From an uncultured Clostridia bacterium (GTDB lineage: Bacteria; Bacillota; Clostridia; Christensenellales; Aristaeellaceae), in the NCBI GenBank assembly GCA_947166705.1, contig CAMVFE010000016.1, forward strand, positions 1 to 50,533: DNA of 50,533 nt, read 5' to 3'. Both the position numbers and the translations under genes were made by a program. Position 1 is the stretch's first letter, and the number at the start of each line of letters is the position of its first letter. This document shows positions 36,697 to 44,275 of the stretch, piece by piece. Under the pieces are notes generated by a model, which was not told the DNA's origin, searched no databases, and was given only the letters and a program-made list of their open reading frames with translations.

Positions 36697-37357
36697 CGGC
36701 CCCTTCCGCGCGATGGCAGTATCCGTAATACCAGCATTCATAAGGTTCGCAGCACTGGCTGCCGGGTTCCGCCGCCACTTCCTCCGGCTCCTTCTGCATC
36801 CGGTTCAGATCCCAGATGTTGTCGTTGATCCAGCGGTAGTATCCCTTCGCCTGCCCGGTGACATCAACCGGAACGAACGGGTGATCCTCATCCGGGCCGT
36901 GGAGCACGATGAAAATCCGGCCGATCTTCAGCCCGCAACGGGTTACGATATAATACTGGAAGCCCGCGTCCCGGATGAACTGCTCATGGACATCCGGGGC
37001 GTTCTTGACCTCATAGAAGTCATAGCCGCTTTCCGTCCTGCGGAGGATATCGACGGCGCAGTAGTTGTTGTAATTGCTGAAAGCCGCCTCGCAGATCACG
37101 GGAGTGCCTTTGGCCAGATGCTCCTGCGTCCGGGCAATCATCGCCTTCTTGTCCGGAATCCGCCGGCCGGGGAGATAGACCGTCATCTCCTCATAGGGAC
37201 CGAACATGCCCATGGCCCGGTCGCCGAAATCATTGCCGGCATCCAGCCTGGCCCGCACCTCCGGCGGAATGACTCGCAGGCCGGGCCTGTGCTTGTCCAG
37301 CCAGAGCATTTTGCGGCACTGCATCCCGCGCATGAAATCCGTTTTGGTGATCGCCAT
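36683..37357 (-). CDS. Cas4/RecB-like Fe-S nuclease domain protein, stand-alone
   Basis: A 224-residue protein. The opening MAITKTDFMRGMQCRKMLWLDKHRPGL is the hallmark N-terminus of DUF2779/Cas4-like PD-(D/E)xK nucleases. The active site is visible as CAVDILRR followed by YDFYEVKNA (D...E-V-K). One Cys near the start (MQC) and the C-terminal cluster CCEPYECWYYGYC can make the Cas4-type 4Fe-4S site. DUF2779 proteins usually continue for another 250-400 residues, and this one ends after the nuclease domain. No cas genes or CRISPR array are present, so it is an orphan DNA-processing enzyme of unknown pathway. I start at the second ATG (37357), 9 nt after GGAGGG; the first (37366) abuts the ribosome site. 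Confidence 0.8.
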   Translation of the reverse strand: MAITKTDFMRGMQCRKMLWLDKHRPGLRVIPPEVRARLDAGNDFGDRAMGMFGPYEEMTVYLPGRRIPDKKAMIARTQEHLAKGTPVICEAAFSNYNNYCAVDILRRTESGYDFYEVKNAPDVHEQFIRDAGFQYYIVTRCGLKIGRIFIVLHGPDEDHPFVPVDVTGQAKGYYRWINDNIWDLNRMQKEPEEVAAEPGSQCCEPYECWYYGYCHRAEGAGGEE

Positions 37358-37397
37358 GGTACACATCCCTCCGGCTGACGCTGTAAAACCTCTTCGT

Positions 37398-37425
37398 ATT
37401 ATACCCCAAACGCCGCGAAAGACAA
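37398..37425 (-). promoter_or_regulatory. Promoter of the Cas4-like gene
   Basis: Minus-strand TTGTCT (37425-37420), 16 nt, TATAAT (37403-37398). Confidence 0.65.
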
Positions 37426-37502
37426 TAAAAAGCGCCGCGTCCTTTTTTTGCGGGATGCCGCTTCCTTTTCCCCCAAAAGACGCGCTCCCTTTTTCCCGAA
37501 TA

Positions 37503-37531
37503 TTGGCTTTTTCCGGGCATGCTGTTATAAT
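37503..37531 (+). promoter_or_regulatory. Promoter of the LRR/SH3-like secreted protein gene
   Basis: TTGGCT (37503-37508), 17 nt, TATAAT (37526-37531), 61 nt before the start codon at 37593. Confidence 0.75.
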
Positions 37532-37592
37532 GAAGACACGATCCGGGAAGAATTGCCGTGACTACACCCCTTCGGAATAAGGAGGACAGAAA

Positions 37593-39641
37593 ATGAAGCG
37601 TGTAACCGCCCTTCTGTGCTGCCTGCTGCTTATGATGCTGCTGACCGCCGCGGCGGCAGAAGCGCCGGAAACGCTGGATATGGCCTTTGCGGTGAAGGTT
37701 TCCGCCAGCGACCTGGGCCTGAAAAAAAAGACCACGCTGCCCGTTTACGGCGCGCCGCTGGAAAACGCGTGGCGCGGAAGCAAGGGCAAGGCGGCCGTCA
37801 GCGTCTCGGAACCCTTCCTGCTGCTGGGAGCCGCGCAGGAGGGCGAGTGGTTGATGGTCGATTACGACGTGAACAAAAAAAGCAGGCGCATCGGCTGGAT
37901 CCGGAGGCCGGAGAAGTTTGACGCGGAAGACGCGCCCGAGCTTTACCTGAGCAGGCAGCTTTACCGCGTAAAGCGGGACTGCGTCCTGACGGACGACCCG
38001 GAGAAGAGCCGGCGGGAAATCCGAACCCTGCGAGCCGGCGAATCGGTGATCGCCATGCTGCAGATGAAAGACGCAAGGAACAACTGGATCTACGCGGAGG
38101 CGGAAGTGAACGGGCAGCCGGTCTGGGGCTTCGCGGACGCGGAATGCCTGGAGCCCGAAAACCCCTGGCGCGTGGAGGGCGACCGGCTGATTATCCGGGA
38201 CGGGGTGTGCTGCCTGGGACTGGCTCCCGGCGCATACGGCGAGGAGAGCGGCGAGGATTCCCTGATCCGGCAGGGGGATATCTGGTGCCCGAGCCTCTAT
38301 CTGCAGGATACGGTCTCCTCCGATTTCCGCCAGGTCATCCTTCCGGCCACCCTGCGCTCGATCGGCCCTGAATCGCTGTGCCAGATCGCCGGAAAGGAGA
38401 TCGTCCTGTCCGGGCCCCTGGTTTTTGCCAGCCAGAGCGCCTTCTGCTACGGATGGATCAGGCGGATTACCATGGGAAAAGACTTCACGGGCGCGGTGCC
38501 CGGATTCTATAACTGCACCGTGAATGAATGGACGGTTGAAGAGGGAAATACGGCGTATCTCAGCCGGGACGGCGTTCTTTTCAGCGGGGACGGAAAGACG
38601 CTGATCGCCTATCCGGCGGGAAAAGAGACGCTGCATTACGACGTGCCCGCGGGGACGGAGACGATTGCTTCCGGCGCCTTTAACGACGACGATATGGGGA
38701 TCCCCCTGCAGACCATTTCCCTGCCCATCGGGCTGCGCCGGATCGAATCCTACGCGTTCGCCGGATGCGGAAGGCTTCACAGCCTGACGGTGCCGCTGAC
38801 GGTCACGGAACTGGCGGAGAACGCTTTCGCCAACTGCGTCAGCCTGGAACGGCTTTCCCTGCCGCCGGGAATGACCGCCTCCTGGGGCGAGGATTACGCC
38901 CTGCACGAGGACCTGAGCCATTATATGGGGGATAACGGGGCCACGCTGACGACGCCCCGGAAGGAAAACGCCTTCGGCGAGGTGATGACGGAAACCCCCG
39001 TTACCGTACCGGCCTGGCTTTCGGGGACGAACGGGGAGGGCCCGGTCGCAGTCTATGGCTCCGCAGCGGCGGATACTCCTGTGAGGGAGAAGCCTTCGGG
39101 CACAAGGGTCAGCTATTCTTCCTTTATCGGACGCAGGGCGAGGATATGGGACGGGGGAAACGAATCCTGGGTTGAGCTGGATCATCTGCTGCCGGCAGGA
39201 ACCTATCCCTTCTTTGAGATCTCCAGGGTCCTTCCGACGGCGGATGGAATGGAGGAGCTGAAGCGGCGGCATATGGAAGGGTATTATGAAGCGTATTTCG
39301 ACGACGACGAGGACCTGGTCGGCCGCTTTTACCGGAAGACCGGGGAAGTGAACGCCGAGGATGACGTCGCCGAGCTGCCCCTTAGCCAGCTGGAGCTTTA
39401 CAGGCCTTATACCGGAGACAGCCGGACCTTCGCGATGCTGATGACGGAGGAGCCCGGACAGCCCATTCACCTGCTGGACGCCCCGGAGGGCGCTTCCACG
39501 GGCTGGACGTACCGGACGGAGCAGGCGGAAGTGCTGGAAACCCGGGACGGCTGGGCCCGGGTCCGGACCATCGCGCTGACAGGATGGGTAAAAACGGAAA
39601 ACCTGCTGATCGTGGAACAGGAGCCCCGGGGAGCTGAATGA
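37593..39641 (+). CDS. Secreted protein with SH3-like domains and BspA-type leucine-rich repeats
   Basis: A 682-residue exported protein with signal peptide MKRVTALLCCLLLMMLLTAAAA. Two SH3-like stretches follow (about 25-105, EWLMVDYD...RRIGWI; and 110-190, NNWIYAEAEVNGQPVWGFAD). A BspA/LRR_5 region covers about 225-430, with repeats such as IGPESLCQIAGKEIVL, IASGAFND and IESYAFAGCGRLHSLTVPLTV. The C-terminal part ends in another SH3-like unit (EVLETRDGWARVRTIALTGWVK). No LPxTG or membrane anchor is visible. BspA-type repeats usually mediate binding to other proteins, host surfaces or polysaccharides. The PstS-like gene starts 31 nt downstream and is probably in the same operon. Confidence 0.85.
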   Translation: MKRVTALLCCLLLMMLLTAAAAEAPETLDMAFAVKVSASDLGLKKKTTLPVYGAPLENAWRGSKGKAAVSVSEPFLLLGAAQEGEWLMVDYDVNKKSRRIGWIRRPEKFDAEDAPELYLSRQLYRVKRDCVLTDDPEKSRREIRTLRAGESVIAMLQMKDARNNWIYAEAEVNGQPVWGFADAECLEPENPWRVEGDRLIIRDGVCCLGLAPGAYGEESGEDSLIRQGDIWCPSLYLQDTVSSDFRQVILPATLRSIGPESLCQIAGKEIVLSGPLVFASQSAFCYGWIRRITMGKDFTGAVPGFYNCTVNEWTVEEGNTAYLSRDGVLFSGDGKTLIAYPAGKETLHYDVPAGTETIASGAFNDDDMGIPLQTISLPIGLRRIESYAFAGCGRLHSLTVPLTVTELAENAFANCVSLERLSLPPGMTASWGEDYALHEDLSHYMGDNGATLTTPRKENAFGEVMTETPVTVPAWLSGTNGEGPVAVYGSAAADTPVREKPSGTRVSYSSFIGRRARIWDGGNESWVELDHLLPAGTYPFFEISRVLPTADGMEELKRRHMEGYYEAYFDDDEDLVGRFYRKTGEVNAEDDVAELPLSQLELYRPYTGDSRTFAMLMTEEPGQPIHLLDAPEGASTGWTYRTEQAEVLETRDGWARVRTIALTGWVKTENLLIVEQEPRGAE

Positions 39642-39672
39642 AACCCTGAACGGGCGGAGAAAGGAAACGAAA

Positions 39673-40716
39673 ATGAAAAAAACGATGAAGGTTCTGTGCC
39701 TGGCGCTGTGCGCGGCGCTGCTGGCGGCCGCGGCTGCGGCGGAAAGCGGCTCCTGGAGCCAGATCAACCAGTCCATCGCCCGGAGAGAAGACTGGCAGCG
39801 CCATGTGACCGATTCCTCGGCGTTTCGGCTGGGGGAAAGCGCGCCGCTGGAGGGGCAGGACGGCCTTTCCATCTGCGGATGGGGCAGCTATCCGTCCATG
39901 GACGGATCCACGGTGTGCGTGCCGCTGGCTATGGAGCTGGCGAGGCAGTGGCTGGATCTGGCGGAGGAGGATCTGAACGGCTTTGTCAATTTTTCCACCA
40001 CGCCGTACGCCTACGACCGGCTGATCCGGAAACAGCCCAATCCCATGGCGACCATCGCGTCCCGCGGAATCATGATGGATGATACGCATCCCATCGACAT
40101 CGTCCTGGGAACCGGCCCCAACGCGGATGAACGGAAGGCCGCGGAGGACGCCGGGGTGGAGCTGGTGATGGTTCCCGTCTGCCTTGACGCATTCGTGTTC
40201 CTGGTGAACAGCGAAAACCCGGTGGAAAACCTGACCGCCGATCAGATCCGCGGGATCTATACCGGGGCTGTCAGCCGGTGGGAAGAAGTAGGCGGACTGA
40301 AGGACGCCCTGATCGCGGCCTACCAGCGGCCCCACGGATCCGGAAGCCAGACCGCCATGGAAGAACTGGTCATGGACGGCTATCAGCTGACGGCCGTGGA
40401 CGAAAACTATATTTCCGACGGCATGGCGGATCTGATTGCGCAGATCGGCAATTATGACAACAGCCGAAACGCGATCGGATATTCCTACCTGTACTATGTG
40501 GACAGCCTGTACAAAAGCGGCAGCCTGAAGGTGCTGGCGGTGGACGGCGTTCAGCCGACGCCGGAAAACCTGCAGAGCGGAGCTTATCCCTTCACCGTGA
40601 ATTACTATGCGGTTTACGCGAAGGGGAACGAGGAGGCGGAGCGGTTTGCCGGCTGGCTGGTTTCGGAGGAAGGGCAGGACTGCGCAGCCCAGGCCGGATA
40701 TGTCCCGCTGTACTGA
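39673..40716 (+). CDS. PstS-like (PBP superfamily) secreted binding protein
   Basis: A 347-residue exported protein with signal peptide MKKTMKVLCLALCAALLAAAAAAE and no lipobox cysteine. The segment NPVENLTADQIRGIYTGAVSRWEEVGG is the diagnostic motif of PstS-type phosphate-binding proteins. HGSGSQTAMEELVM supplies the usual Ser/Thr ligand contacts, and NAIGYSYLYYV matches the later cleft. The N-terminal lobe is unusual (SICGWGSYPSMDGSTVCVPLAMELA). No pstCAB genes follow, so it may be a stand-alone sensor, scavenger or enzyme-like relative rather than a transporter subunit. Confidence 0.85.
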   Translation: MKKTMKVLCLALCAALLAAAAAAESGSWSQINQSIARREDWQRHVTDSSAFRLGESAPLEGQDGLSICGWGSYPSMDGSTVCVPLAMELARQWLDLAEEDLNGFVNFSTTPYAYDRLIRKQPNPMATIASRGIMMDDTHPIDIVLGTGPNADERKAAEDAGVELVMVPVCLDAFVFLVNSENPVENLTADQIRGIYTGAVSRWEEVGGLKDALIAAYQRPHGSGSQTAMEELVMDGYQLTAVDENYISDGMADLIAQIGNYDNSRNAIGYSYLYYVDSLYKSGSLKVLAVDGVQPTPENLQSGAYPFTVNYYAVYAKGNEEAERFAGWLVSEEGQDCAAQAGYVPLY

Positions 40717-40813
40717 GGCTTTCAGGAGCGGGCTGAAGAAGCAGGCCGGGAACAAAGGGCGGAGGCCCGCGGCCCTGATCCTGCCGGGGCCTGCTGAAAT
40801 CCCTTCCAAATGA

Positions 40814-40912
40814 ACCGGGCGGGGCACCCACGCCGAACTGATCGCGCTCGGAGGCAGCTATATGCGCATGAGCAGCATCCAGAGGGAGGAGGCGGAAAAA
40901 TCAGATGACTGA
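40814..40912 (+). pseudogene. C-terminal remnant of an ABC exporter (MDR/MsbA-like)
   Basis: This frame has no start codon of its own. It reads GRGTHAELIALGGSYMRMSS, then IQREEAEKSDD and a stop. The motif R-G-T-H-x-E-L-x-x-x-G-G-x-Y is the standard end of the ATPase domain of fused ABC exporters. Only about 32 codons remain; an in-frame TGA at 40811-40813 and unrelated sequence precede it, so about 95% of the gene is gone. Its stop overlaps the start of the small ORF at 40905, as in an intact operon. Confidence 0.65.
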
Positions 40913-41042
40913 CCCGAAACAGGAAAAGAAATCCACAGAATGGTCCGATGACATTCCTGATCCGGAAGAGGAGCAACCGGAACCTTATGAAGAGACCTAC
41001 CGCGACGGCAGCGCCAGGAATGAATGCTGGGCGGAGGAATAA
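40905..41042 (+). CDS. Small acidic protein (45 aa)
   Basis: The ATG at 40905 opens a 45-residue frame: very acidic (MTDPKQEKKSTEWSDDIPDP, then a run of Glu/Pro), one Cys and two Trp, ending NECWAEE. It overlaps the exporter remnant's stop by 8 nt, and AGGAGG lies 14 nt upstream. I recognise no family. The overlap argues it was co-translated with the lost exporter. It may be a true small protein, a peptide substrate of that exporter, or decaying sequence. Confidence 0.45.
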   Translation: MTDPKQEKKSTEWSDDIPDPEEEQPEPYEETYRDGSARNECWAEE

Positions 41043-41104
41043 GGCTGCACAGGGCGCTGCCGGGCATATCGGGCGGACAGCCCGGACCAGCGGAGGACTG
41101 CGTG

Positions 41105-41512
41105 ATGAATAGAACGATCGAGGAGCTGCTGCAATGCCCTTACTGGATTATAGACATTCTGCCGTTCCAGGTACCCCCGGACAACCCGGGACAGTACTTT
41201 GCCGTTGAAAAGTATTTCCTGCAGGGAGATCGGATCAGGGAGATCAAGCAGAAACATATCAACCTGATTCTGAAGCTTAATTGCTACAGGGATCTGTCGA
41301 TCGATGAGCAGAATGCGCGCAACCCTTCCCCGGAGCGTATCGCTGAGGAAATGCGGAAAAGGTATCTCTATATCATGCTGGGTGAGAGCATGATCCTTTC
41401 CGAACCGGATGATACGCATCTGACTGTTTTCAATCCGGATCCGCAGCTGCTGGAACTGATCCGGCAGATTGCTTTTGGCGAGGACCTTTTTGTCTGGAAG
41501 CCCGCGTTTTAG
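41105..41512 (+). CDS. Conserved-looking hypothetical protein (135 aa)
   Basis: A 135-residue cytoplasmic protein beginning MNRTIEELLQCPYWIIDILP, followed by QVPPDNPGQYFAVEKYFL and, near the end, DPQLLELIRQIAFGEDLFVWKP. Composition is mixed alpha/beta, with no signal peptide, membrane helix or recognised catalytic motif. I remember no functional assignment. GGAGG lies 8 nt before the ATG at 41105; a GTG at 41102 and an ATG at 41024 are alternatives with weaker support. It follows the small acidic ORF by 62 nt, so it was probably third in the exporter operon now decayed upstream. Confidence 0.72.
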   Translation: MNRTIEELLQCPYWIIDILPFQVPPDNPGQYFAVEKYFLQGDRIREIKQKHINLILKLNCYRDLSIDEQNARNPSPERIAEEMRKRYLYIMLGESMILSEPDDTHLTVFNPDPQLLELIRQIAFGEDLFVWKPAF

Positions 41513-41611
41513 GCGAATCAGATCAGAGATCAATCCTTATAGTTCCATCCATGCTCTCCGTGATAGATCATGAGAATTTCATACTATTGATGATTTCTGG
41601 GTAAATGAAGA

Positions 41612-41642
41612 GGGGCCGCCTCTTGTGATCTGAGACAGCCCC
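41612..41642 (-). terminator. Terminator of the 41667-42191 gene
   Basis: On the minus strand an 11-bp stem (41642-41632 with 41622-41612) forms with two G-U pairs. Those pairs would be C-A mismatches in the plus-strand RNA, so the hairpin belongs to the minus transcript. A weak CTTCATTT tract follows. Confidence 0.6.
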
Positions 41643-41666
41643 GTTTCCTATTGTATGATACCGCGT

Positions 41667-42191
41667 TTATTCAGCTGTCTGGATCGAGGCAACCACGGCA
41701 CCCCAGACCATTTCAGCATTCTCCGGAGACAGGGGAGCGCAGGTCACCTCTAAAATATAACCGGCCTCGGTCGTAAAGGCTACGCTGATGCTGTCCTGCT
41801 TGGGAAGCTTGTAGGTTACGCAGGGGAATCCGTTTACGGTGCCCTTCTCAACTTCCGTCACGTCGCCGTCGGAGGAGAGCTTCTGGGCATATTCCTCCAG
41901 GGACATGCCGTCTGTGTCAACATACACCACAGACATTTGACCGGACTGATCTTCCATCATAAAGTAGCCGATCATGCCGTTTTTCTTGTCTTCCTCCGTG
42001 AGCTCCACGGGAAGCATCCCCTCCGGCAGCCAGATTTTGACCGCGATCTCGTCAAAGGTGTGAAACTCACCGGTCACGTTGCTTGCTTCGAGAATCGGCA
42101 AAGCAGTCTCCCAGTTCAGGGTGGTCTCCTCGGCCAGAGCCGCGGGCACCAGCAGGCAAAGCATCAGCAAAGCACACAGAATTTTTTTCAT
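41667..42191 (-). CDS. Secreted protein of unknown function (174 aa)
   Basis: A signal peptide (MKKILCALLMLCLLVPAALA) precedes a 154-residue mature domain with alternating strands (FDEIAVKIWLPEGMLPVEL, MIGYFMMEDQSGQMSVVYVD, GFPCVTYKLPKQDSISVAF, GYILEVTCAPLSPEN). The pattern resembles small lipoprotein-like or PsbP/DUF1795-type beta folds, but I cannot name the family. It has its own promoter, whose operator and geometry match those of the LuxR/clostripain operon just upstream. It is therefore likely a co-regulated extracellular partner, possibly a substrate, inhibitor or chaperone of the protease. Confidence 0.78.
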   Translation of the reverse strand: MKKILCALLMLCLLVPAALAEETTLNWETALPILEASNVTGEFHTFDEIAVKIWLPEGMLPVELTEEDKKNGMIGYFMMEDQSGQMSVVYVDTDGMSLEEYAQKLSSDGDVTEVEKGTVNGFPCVTYKLPKQDSISVAFTTEAGYILEVTCAPLSPENAEMVWGAVVASIQTAE

Positions 42192-42235
42192 GGAAATCTA
42201 CCTCTCCTTCCTGCTCCGTTTCTGAGCTGCCCTAT

Positions 42236-42280
42236 ATTTTAATGGACCGCCTTCCGGTTGTATACTGTCCTTTGGTACAG
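42236..42280 (-). promoter_or_regulatory. Promoter with palindromic operator, shared with LuxR operon
   Basis: Minus-strand -10 TAAAAT (42241-42236). At exactly 23 bp upstream begins a 16-bp imperfect palindrome, CTGTCCTTTGGTACAG on the plus strand (42265-42280), abutting the weak -35 position TATACA. The same element at the same 23-bp distance occurs at 46680-46724. Confidence 0.65.
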
Positions 42281-42301
42281 GTTTTCGGAGCGCGCGGAGG
42301 A

Positions 42302-44275
42302 TCACAGATCAAAGGAAATCGGATCCATCATATCGTATCCGCCGAACACGTCGTTCAGCACAAAGCAGAACATCATGGTCACCGGCTCTTCCTCGCCGCT
42401 GTCATCGCTCAGGTCCATATAGGTGACGGCCATTCCCTCTTGCCAGAGGATCTGGTCTCCTTCAAACTCGCTTTCCTCCATCTCTTCGCCGTCTTCCGCG
42501 TCCACAAACATGGTGTAAACAGGAATGATGACGTCCCCTTCTTTTAATTGGGTCGTATGGCGAATCGGCAGACCGCTTTCATCATAGCCCGCGTTGGCCC
42601 CGAGAATCCGCCCTTCCTTGCTTCCGGCCCTGAATTCCACCACCAGGTAGGTATATTCTCCGTTCAGCTTCACGGGAATCAGACTTCTTCTGCCGTATTC
42701 GTTCACGATCTGATCGTACAGCGGCACCAGCTGATCCCCAAAGACCGGCCAGGTTCCGTCAAACGTGCTGTAAACGGTTCCCTTATTCCAGTCGATAACG
42801 TTATTCTGCATCAGGCCCAGGTCCACATAGCCGGAGGATTCCTCGTCGGTGATGTCCATCATGACCATGCCCTCTACATAATCCAGATACCGCAGATCTT
42901 CCGGAGAAAGGCTGGCCGAGAAGGCGTAATCTCCTTCCGAGGCGGAAACAGGAATGGCCGCGGGTTCGCTTTCCTCGTAGGTTCCCGACGCATCGTTCCA
43001 GCTCAGCCCGCCCTGCTGGCTGCTGTAGGCGGAAGCCACGTCCGAGAGGAAGCCCGAGCCGGTGATGTTCTGCGGCGTGGTTTGCGCAAAGCTGTAGCTT
43101 CCCCCCGTCAGCTGCCCGGCATATGCTTTGACAAAGCCAATCCAGTTGGGAATACAGGAAGACAGATCCACGCCCTCCGCGTAGCTTTCAAACTCGTTCT
43201 TCGTATCGTGCGGAATCAGAACGGACAGGCCGGAGCAGGAACCCAGATTCTCCGTATGCCGGCTGACCAGCACCGCGTCTGTCAGGGCCTGCCGCGCTTT
43301 GGCGGCTTCGGCCTTGTTGAAATGGGAATAGGCGTCCAGCATGGCTCCCAGGTCAACCATGTCCCAGCTGCCGTCCACAAAGGAGCCGAAGGTATACATC
43401 CGGCTGCGTCCGCGCCTGATTTCCGCTTCGCCGCCTCCCGCCAGCTCGCCCTGCAGGGTCAGGCCAAGATTTTCCATTGCCTCCCGCAGCGGGACCATTT
43501 TTTTGACGTTGATGACGCTCATGGTTAAGTAATCGTCAGGATTCTCTTTCTTTCCGGCCTCCATATAGCTGTCCGCAATCAGGCGGCAAAGCTGCTCCGT
43601 GGACAGGTCCGGATTCTGGTTCAGGGCTTCCACCCAGGGCGTGTAATGCCAGCCCGTGCCCGGCTCCAGTTCTTCGCTGGCCACAAAGTAATCGATATCA
43701 TAGTTGGACAGCAGGGCGGCCATCTCGTAGGTCGCCATCATGCAGGCGTCACAGCCGAAGAAATCGAAATGGAAGCCGCCAACCCTGCCTTTCAGGTCCT
43801 GCAGCGCCTGATTGATTTCCCGCAGGGTGAGCCCGTCTTCCTTTTCGGTTGTGCTGTCAAAGCACATGCCGGCTTCAGAACCCGCGCCGTGATCCCACAG
43901 GATGACTCCGGTTCTTTGGGCCGGATAGTTTTTAATTCCGTATTCCAAAAACTCCAGGAGACACTCCTCGCTGCCCATGGATGCCCAGCCCCAATCCGTA
44001 ATGGACTCAAAGGCTCCGTCCCGGATTTCGATCAGGTTGCGGGTGTTCCCTTCGATTTCCTCAAAATCCCAGTTTTCCGCCCCGCCTGCCAAAACGACGA
44101 TATTCACGTTCTCGCCGTTTTCCGCGATGCCCATTTCGTAGATATCCTCGCAGGCATCGCTTTGCAAATCCGACCCGCACATATAGACAAGCAGCGTCGT
44201 ATCTGCTTCGGCCATAGCGCCGGCACATAGAAGCAGGAGTCCAAGGGTGAAAATAACGGCCATGATTTTTTTCAT
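42302..44275 (-). CDS. Clostripain-type cysteine protease (peptidase C11), secreted
   Basis: A 657-residue exported protease with signal peptide MKKIMAVIFTLGLLLLCAGAMA. The C11 catalytic pair is visible: His129 in GVILWDHGAGSE and Cys178 in FFGCDACMMATYE. Both positions agree closely with characterised bacterial C11 enzymes, which cleave after Arg or Lys. The early YMCGSDLQSDA is the usual first strand. The last 280 residues form an additional beta-rich region (SYSFAQTTPQNITGSGFL...). The ATG at 44275 overlaps the stop of the LuxR-type gene as TAATG, so the regulator and protease are translationally coupled. Confidence 0.93.
   Translation of the reverse strand: MKKIMAVIFTLGLLLLCAGAMAEADTTLLVYMCGSDLQSDACEDIYEMGIAENGENVNIVVLAGGAENWDFEEIEGNTRNLIEIRDGAFESITDWGWASMGSEECLLEFLEYGIKNYPAQRTGVILWDHGAGSEAGMCFDSTTEKEDGLTLREINQALQDLKGRVGGFHFDFFGCDACMMATYEMAALLSNYDIDYFVASEELEPGTGWHYTPWVEALNQNPDLSTEQLCRLIADSYMEAGKKENPDDYLTMSVINVKKMVPLREAMENLGLTLQGELAGGGEAEIRRGRSRMYTFGSFVDGSWDMVDLGAMLDAYSHFNKAEAAKARQALTDAVLVSRHTENLGSCSGLSVLIPHDTKNEFESYAEGVDLSSCIPNWIGFVKAYAGQLTGGSYSFAQTTPQNITGSGFLSDVASAYSSQQGGLSWNDASGTYEESEPAAIPVSASEGDYAFSASLSPEDLRYLDYVEGMVMMDITDEESSGYVDLGLMQNNVIDWNKGTVYSTFDGTWPVFGDQLVPLYDQIVNEYGRRSLIPVKLNGEYTYLVVEFRAGSKEGRILGANAGYDESGLPIRHTTQLKEGDVIIPVYTMFVDAEDGEEMEESEFEGDQILWQEGMAVTYMDLSDDSGEEEPVTMMFCFVLNDVFGGYDMMDPISFDL

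Noticed and set aside
36683-37357. CRISPR-Cas locus suggested by the Cas4-like protein
   Set aside because: No array of regularly spaced repeats and no other cas genes in the window; the three phased palindromes near 1 kb have only 15-bp variable gaps and are not CRISPR-like.
40861-40912. Separate small peptide starting at the ATG at 40862
   Set aside because: This frame continues upstream into the exporter-like motif GTHAELIALGG, so it is better read as an exporter tail than as a new gene.
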